Positions 13,262 through 16,289 of a stretch of DNA of 16,289 nt are shown here, piece by piece (the stretch's first letter is position 1; each line of letters begins with the position of its first letter). The notes under the pieces were generated by a model, which made no database searches, had not been told where the DNA came from, and was given only the letters and a program-made list of their open reading frames with translations. This stretch comes from CAYFNK01 sp964393215 (GTDB lineage: Archaea; Nanobdellota; Nanobdellia; SCGC-AAA011-G17; PNOQ01), in NCBI GenBank assembly GCA_964393215.1, contig CAYMSW010000013.1, positions 1 to 16,289 on the forward strand. Direction: 5' to 3'. Both the position numbers and the translations under genes were made by a program.

Positions 13262-14659
13262 ATGGAAAAAAAGGTGTTCCTAGTCATATTATCAATACTA
13301 ATTTTAAGCAATTTCGCGATAGGAGCAGACATAGTAAAGGAAAAAAATGAGATAAATCCTATTGTAGTTGAAGATTATAACAACGCAAACTATCAACTAA
13401 TTCTTGAAAACAAACAAAATATCAGCGATAGGTTTAGAATTGTAGTTCCGTCTTCACATTGGGATTGGTTAGTCACAACCGACCCAACTCCAATAGAAAT
13501 TGACGAAGGAAAAACTAGAACTGTAATGTTTAGTATAAAACCATTTGATTCCATAGAGAAAGGACTTTACACTATTCCAATAAAAATTGTCTCCCTAAAT
13601 GATGAGGAATACTACGAAGAAGAAAAATTTGATGTAGAAGTAATTTCATTTGAAACAGCAATAACTACGGAGCTAAAACAACCATCAGAAATAGATCCCT
13701 CAAAAGACAATCTATTCAAAATAGAATTAGAAAACAATTATGATATTAGATTCAAGAATATTGAAATTGGAATTGAGAGTGATTTTTTCTCAACAAAAGA
13801 GGCAATAAACATATCTGATTTTGAAAAGAAATCAAAAAATCTTGTTGTAAATTTCACGGGAAATGTAAGAGAAGGTTCTCATCCAGTTTATGTAAAAATA
13901 TTTTCTGATGGAAAAGAACATTCTAGTCAAGAATTTGAAATGATAATTGGAGACCATTCTAGAACTAGCCAAATCGGAGCTTCAATTGAAAAATTCCTAT
14001 TCAGATCAGAAAAGATAGAAAAGACAAACGATGGTAATACAATAAGCCACGAAACAATAACAAAAAAACTTTCATCAATGGAAATGAGAATAGCTTCATT
14101 TGTTCCAGAACCAGATTCGATTGTAAAAGAAGCAAACTTTTACACCCTAACTTGGGAATTTGATTTGAATCCAGGAGAGACGAGAACAGTAGTAATAGAA
14201 AAAGACTACAGAGGAATTGTTTTCGGACTAATAATTTTAATATTCATAATTGGTGGATTTTACAGCTACAGAAAAAAACACATAACTCTAACAAAAGATA
14301 TCTTATCAATAAAATCAAAAGAAGGAGTTCTCAGTATGGATGTTGTACTAAGTCTAAAGAACAAATCAAGAAGGTCAATAAAGAACCTAAAACTTCTAGA
14401 TACAATATCTCATATGGTTGGAGAACCAACTCAATTCTCAGAAAGCAAAACACCAAAAGTAATAAAATCACACGAAAAAACAAGTATGTTATGGCACATT
14501 CCAAAACTAGAAGGAAGACAAAACTATGTTGTATCTTACAATGTAAAAATAGAACATGATAGAATAAACAAATTAAAAATACCAAAGGCAGCAGCAAAAT
14601 ACATTAGAATGCTACAAAGAAAGATAGTATACTCAAATATAGTTAGACCATTCATATAG
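13262..14659 (+). CDS. Signal-peptide, single-TM protein with beta-sandwich domains on both sides of the membrane
   Basis: This 465-aa protein starts with a signal peptide (MEKKVFLVILSILILSNFAIGA, residues 1-22, probable cleavage near residue 21-22). Next comes a long extracellular beta-rich part (about 23-317) with NEW3/Ig-like features, such as PIEIDEGKTRTVMFSI, GLYTIPIKIVS and LFKIELENNYDIRFKNIEI. One membrane helix spans about 318-334 (GIVFGLIILIFIIGGFY), followed by YRKKH as a stop-transfer signal. The last 125 residues, predicted cytoplasmic, are again beta-rich (VVLSLKNKSRRSIKNLKLLD, then MLWHIPKLEGRQNYVVSYNV) and end in a basic helix. This layout fits cell-surface or secretion-assembly proteins of DPANN archaea, but I cannot name the family. 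It is preceded by its own TATA and followed by tRNA-Tyr. Confidence 0.8.
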   Translation: MEKKVFLVILSILILSNFAIGADIVKEKNEINPIVVEDYNNANYQLILENKQNISDRFRIVVPSSHWDWLVTTDPTPIEIDEGKTRTVMFSIKPFDSIEKGLYTIPIKIVSLNDEEYYEEEKFDVEVISFETAITTELKQPSEIDPSKDNLFKIELENNYDIRFKNIEIGIESDFFSTKEAINISDFEKKSKNLVVNFTGNVREGSHPVYVKIFSDGKEHSSQEFEMIIGDHSRTSQIGASIEKFLFRSEKIEKTNDGNTISHETITKKLSSMEMRIASFVPEPDSIVKEANFYTLTWEFDLNPGETRTVVIEKDYRGIVFGLIILIFIIGGFYSYRKKHITLTKDILSIKSKEGVLSMDVVLSLKNKSRRSIKNLKLLDTISHMVGEPTQFSESKTPKVIKSHEKTSMLWHIPKLEGRQNYVVSYNVKIEHDRINKLKIPKAAAKYIRMLQRKIVYSNIVRPFI

Positions 14660-14664
14660 TTAGT

Positions 14665-14672
14665 TTTATAAA
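14665..14672 (+). promoter_or_regulatory. TATA box of tRNA-Tyr
   Basis: TTTATAAA is centred 29.5 nt before the 5' end of tRNA-Tyr, so the precursor should have a leader of about 2-4 nt. It starts 6 nt after the previous gene's stop. Confidence 0.65.
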
Positions 14673-14697
14673 CAAATTACTCATTTTTCTCAGTAGG

Positions 14698-14817
14698 CCC
14701 TCTGTAGCTCAACGGTAGAGCGCTCGGCTGTAGATGGTATTTGATTAGGTACAAACCTTAGATGAAAAATACCCAGCCGTACCCGGGAGGTTCCCGGTTC
14801 GAATCCGGGCGGAGGGA
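14698..14817 (+). tRNA. tRNA-Tyr (anticodon GTA), interrupted by an intron
   Basis: Acceptor CCCTCTG pairs with CGGAGGG and has discriminator A73. The C1-G72 pair is the archaeal/eukaryotic tyrosine identity element. The D-arm is GCTC-AACGGTA-GAGC. The anticodon stem is CTCGG with CCGGG. The T-arm is CCCGG-TTCGAAT-CCGGG. The anticodon loop reads CTGTAG and is then interrupted by 48 nt before the 3' half of the anticodon stem. The spliced tRNA is 72 nt, without encoded CCA. Tyrosine is assigned from GTA and C1-G72. Other splice registers with the same 48-nt length would change position 37 or 38, and one would give GTT, so the exact boundary matters. Confidence 0.93.
14734..14781 (+). other. 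tRNA-Tyr intron (boundaries +/-1 nt)
   Basis: The 48-nt insert lies after tRNA position 37 (or 38, which gives the common loop CTGTAGA). Near its 3' end, CAGCC can pair with GGCTG of the exon (positions 30-34). GGTATTT near its start pairs perfectly with AAATACC near its end (7 bp). The helices resemble the archaeal bulge-helix-bulge. However, the 5' bulge (TAGAT) is 5 nt, and about 6 nt on the 3' side (GTACCC) stay unpaired, where the canonical form has 3 and 3. A small AGGT/ACCT hairpin caps the intron. Confidence 0.7.
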
Positions 14818-14845
14818 CATTCTTTTATAAAAAAACAACAAAACC

Positions 14846-14853
14846 TTTTTATA
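14846..14853 (+). promoter_or_regulatory. TATA box of the 31-codon miniprotein gene
   Basis: TTTTTATA is centred about 26 nt before the ATG at 14876, with AAAACC as possible BRE just upstream. It is the strongest evidence that the tiny ORF downstream is a gene. Confidence 0.5.
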
Positions 14854-14875
14854 CTCTAAAACCAAAAAGTACAGT

Positions 14876-14971
14876 ATGGACAAAAAACCAAAAAAGAAAA
14901 GTATTTTCAAAACATGGTGGTTCTGGGTAATAATAGTATTGATACTATTATACTTCTTCTTCTGGAGATAA
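14876..14971 (+). CDS. 31-aa single-span membrane miniprotein
   Basis: This short frame reads ATG to TAA and encodes a cationic head (MDKKPKKKSIFKT), a tryptophan belt (WWFW, residues 14-17), a hydrophobic helix (VIIVLILLYFFF, 18-29) and a terminal WR. That is a textbook layout of a small single-pass or tail-anchored membrane protein: basic cytoplasmic side, aromatic interface, and about 16 residues of core. The TATA box 26 nt upstream predicts a leaderless mRNA. It lies 58 nt after tRNA-Tyr. No homologue is recognised. It overlaps, antisense and by 24 nt, the end of a doubtful minus-strand frame. Length and composition alone do not prove translation. Confidence 0.55.
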   Translation: MDKKPKKKSIFKTWWFWVIIVLILLYFFFWR

Positions 14972-15136
14972 ATACCTAGAAACAAAGAGTGTAGGGAAAA
15001 TATCCCAAAGAGATTTCCTGTATTGGAAAGAATTATAAATTATATTATTCCAATCAATAACGGAAGTTTTTACCACACTTTTAGACTCAGGCTTGGATAG
15101 GCTAGGGATGAAAAAAGACACCAAAACTTCCTTCAT
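14948..15136 (-). CDS. Doubtful 62-aa ORF coupled to the zinc-ribbon gene
   Basis: The ATG of this frame overlaps the zinc-ribbon stop in an ATGA junction, the same arrangement used by real gene pairs in this window (rpoA'/rpoA'', rps12/rps7, and the pair at the right edge). The product (MKEVLVSFFIPSLSKPESKS to RYLSPEEEV) has no recognised domain. Against it, the end lies antisense to the miniprotein gene, its SPEEEV tail is the complement of that gene's Phe-rich stretch, and the frame contains an inverted repeat better explained as non-coding. I list it only because of the coupling. Confidence 0.25.
   Translation of the reverse strand: MKEVLVSFFIPSLSKPESKSVVKTSVIDWNNIIYNSFQYRKSLWDIFPTLFVSRYLSPEEEV
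15022..15054. repeat. Inverted repeat with a TATA-like core
   Basis: ATTGGAA (15022-15028) and TTCCAAT (15048-15054) are perfect 7-bp inverted arms separated by 19 AT-only bases apart from one G. The spacer contains AATTATAAATT. It could be a regulator's operator over a TATA box or a transcript hairpin. It lies in the 160-nt stretch between the miniprotein and the zinc-ribbon gene, where no sure gene is seen. Confidence 0.45.
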
Positions 15137-15408
15137 CTTTTCTTTATTCTTTCAACAAATTTAGAATACCAAGATTTATCAGTTCTTTGCACTTCTTCCT
15201 CTTCTTCTTCAAAAACGGGCTTCTTAATATTCTTCCTCTTACTTCCCATTAAAAGAACATTTTCCTCACCAAGAACATCTTTGAAGCTCTCCATCTCATT
15301 AATCACATTATCATGCCCACAACTAGGACATCTTAGCTGAGGAGCATCACTTTTAGCTCTCCAAGAATAATTACACCAATCACACCTAAATGGATCACCT
15401 TCTGCCAT
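15133..15408 (-). CDS. Small zinc-ribbon protein
   Basis: This 91-aa protein has an N-terminal zinc ribbon, with CDWC at 9-12 and CPSC at 27-30 followed by GH, joined by a short beta-hairpin (NYSWRAKSDAPQLR). A linker with an acidic run (FEEEEEEVQ) and a basic tail (SKFVERIKKR) follow. Such ribbons bind one zinc and serve as protein or nucleic-acid contacts; the specific role is unknown. The ATG is supported by a TATA element centred about 25 nt upstream in the 43-nt gap after the TrmB-family gene, so it is probably transcribed on its own. Confidence 0.8.
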   Translation of the reverse strand: MAEGDPFRCDWCNYSWRAKSDAPQLRCPSCGHDNVINEMESFKDVLGEENVLLMGSKRKNIKKPVFEEEEEEVQRTDKSWYSKFVERIKKR

Positions 15409-15428
15409 AAAATAAGTAGTTAATAGAA

Positions 15429-15436
15429 ATATAAAA
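15429..15436 (-). promoter_or_regulatory. TATA box of the zinc-ribbon gene
   Basis: The minus strand reads TTTTATAT, centred about 25 nt before the ATG at 15406-15408, in the short gap after the TrmB-family stop. It again predicts a leaderless transcript. Confidence 0.55.
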
Positions 15437-15451
15437 GAATTACTAAATTAA

Positions 15452-16222
15452 TTATTTGCCCCAAGCAGCATCAAACATATTCTTCATTGAGTTAACAAAG
15501 AACTCACTATTGACCCAAACACCAACATCAGCCTTATCATGAACATCATCTTTAGTCAACATAAACAACAATTCCTTACCATCAACCAAAACGAATCTTG
15601 AATCTAAACCTTTCAAATTCTTCAATCCAACAATCTTATTCAATTCAGCATCTTTTCCAGGTGAAGAAATTCTTACATCAACACCTTTCTTACTTAATTT
15701 CTTAAACAAAGCTCTAAACATATCGCCTTTTCTAATCAAACCATCAGCAGAAGTGCTAATAACAACACTTTCCTTAGCATTTCTTACCATGCTATCTAAT
15801 TGATTATAAATATTCTTTCTACCTTGAATCAAACCACTAAGAGTAGAAACATCAACACTATCAATTCCGTTCTTGTACAACAAATTCAATTCACCAAAAA
15901 AATCTTCCTTAGCAACATTAGTCATAGATTTAACCTTATATTCTGCGCTAGAAACTATTTCCTTCTTAACTCTGCTCAAAACATCTTCTGGCTTAATTGC
16001 CAAATATCTTATTGGTTTACCCAACTTAACAACAACAAAACCTCTCTTTTCCAAAGACTCTAAAACATCATAACTTCTTGATCTTGGAACTTCGCTCATT
16101 TCAGCCAATTCACCTGCAGTTGCAACACCCTTACTTAACAATGCAGTCCAAATCTTAACTTCGTATTCATTCAAATCAAACGCGCTTCTCAATTTCTTCA
16201 AAAAATCTCTATCCATTATCAT
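15452..16222 (-). CDS. TrmB-family transcriptional regulator
   Basis: This 256-aa protein has an N-terminal winged helix-turn-helix of the TrmB type. LNEYEVKIWTALLSKG and ATAGELAEMSEVPRSRSYDVLESLEKRGFV (residues about 17-63) cover the recognition helix and wing, followed by GKPIRYLAIKPEDVL. A helical linker leads to a C-terminal TrmB effector domain with phospholipase-D-like fold (residues about 130-256; SGLIQGRKNIYNQL, ESVVISTSADGLI), without catalytic HKD motifs. Archaeal TrmB proteins often sense sugars; the ligand here cannot be told. The ATG at 16222 overlaps the preceding gene's stop by 4 nt (ATGA). A second ATG two codons in (16216) is possible. Confidence 0.9.
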   Translation of the reverse strand: MIMDRDFLKKLRSAFDLNEYEVKIWTALLSKGVATAGELAEMSEVPRSRSYDVLESLEKRGFVVVKLGKPIRYLAIKPEDVLSRVKKEIVSSAEYKVKSMTNVAKEDFFGELNLLYKNGIDSVDVSTLSGLIQGRKNIYNQLDSMVRNAKESVVISTSADGLIRKGDMFRALFKKLSKKGVDVRISSPGKDAELNKIVGLKNLKGLDSRFVLVDGKELLFMLTKDDVHDKADVGVWVNSEFFVNSMKNMFDAAWGK

Positions 16223-16289
16223 TCTAAATCTCCATCACCCAAATATTCAACCAAACCTTCATAATCACCAGTAAACACTTCGGCCACAG
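16219..16289 (-). CDS. 3' end of an unidentified gene before the TrmB-family regulator
   Basis: Only the last 22 codons and the TGA are in the window. The fragment is acidic (VAEVFTGDYEGLVEYLGDGD, then LE) and runs off the right edge with no stop in frame. Its TGA overlaps the TrmB-family ATG in an ATGA junction, so the two are probably one operon. The product cannot be identified from this tail. Confidence 0.6.
   Translation of the reverse strand, partial: VAEVFTGDYEGLVEYLGDGDLE

Noticed and set aside
14331..14597. Minus-strand 88-codon hydrophobic ORF
   Set aside because: It is antisense to the C-terminal domain of the beta-sandwich protein. The hydrophobicity comes from complementing its Lys/Glu-rich codons.
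14758..14985. Minus-strand 75-codon ORF containing SLRPDSNREPPGYGW
   Set aside because: It is antisense to the 3' half of tRNA-Tyr and the miniprotein gene. The peptide is another typical tRNA-derived artefact.
1..16289. Search for CRISPR arrays, insertion sequences, phage or defence genes, or an origin
   Set aside because: No repeated units, transposase, integrase or nuclease motifs were seen. The window is a housekeeping region with a few small unknown genes.

Overview
The window is a low-GC, gene-dense piece of an archaeal chromosome. The archaeal calls rest on the split RNA polymerase large subunits (B''/B' and A'/A''), RpoH, eL30, archaeal-type NusA, uS12, uS7 and EF-2, a tRNA-Tyr with a C1-G72 pair and an intron, and TATA-box promoters placed for leaderless mRNAs. 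The compact proteins and a signal-peptide/one-TM/beta-sandwich protein resemble DPANN archaea (Woesearchaeota/Pacearchaeota-like). That lineage placement is an inference.

Layout. (1) 1-1695, minus: 5' part of the EF-2 gene, running off the left edge. (2) 1743-3392: two small unknown genes, an M50 site-2-type protease and a YbjQ-family gene, on both strands; these sit between rps7 and EF-2, which are normally neighbours. (3) 3078-12497, minus: one compact transcription/translation cluster that begins with tRNA-Asp and tRNA-Lys and continues rpoH, rpoB'', rpoB', rpoA', rpoA'', rpl30e, nusA, rps12, rps7 and the YbjQ-family gene. The protein genes overlap or lie 1-2 nt apart. (4) 12498-12682: intergenic promoter region with a palindromic TATA box. 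(5) 12683-14971, plus: a divergent Sua5/YrdC protein, a secreted/anchored beta-sandwich protein, an intron-containing tRNA-Tyr, and a 31-codon membrane miniprotein too short for ordinary gene finders. (6) 14972-16289, mostly minus: an unexplained 160-nt stretch with an inverted repeat, a zinc-ribbon protein, a TrmB-family regulator, and the last codons of the gene before it.

How it works together. The main cluster encodes most of the RNA polymerase core (H, B'', B', A', A''), a NusA-type KH factor and three ribosomal proteins, and EF-2 lies nearby. Monocistronic or operon-leading genes carry a TATA box centred about 25-29 nt before the start codon, so transcription should begin at or within a few bases of the start codon. 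Internal operon genes are joined by ATGA overlaps or TAA-N-ATG junctions, which suggests coupled translation.

I did not find a mobile element, CRISPR array, defence system or an obviously new multi-gene system. The observations most worth following are a TATA box exactly midway between two divergent start codons, the tRNA-led RNA polymerase operon, the membrane miniprotein, the atypical tRNA-Tyr intron, and a protein whose related domains appear to sit on both sides of the membrane.
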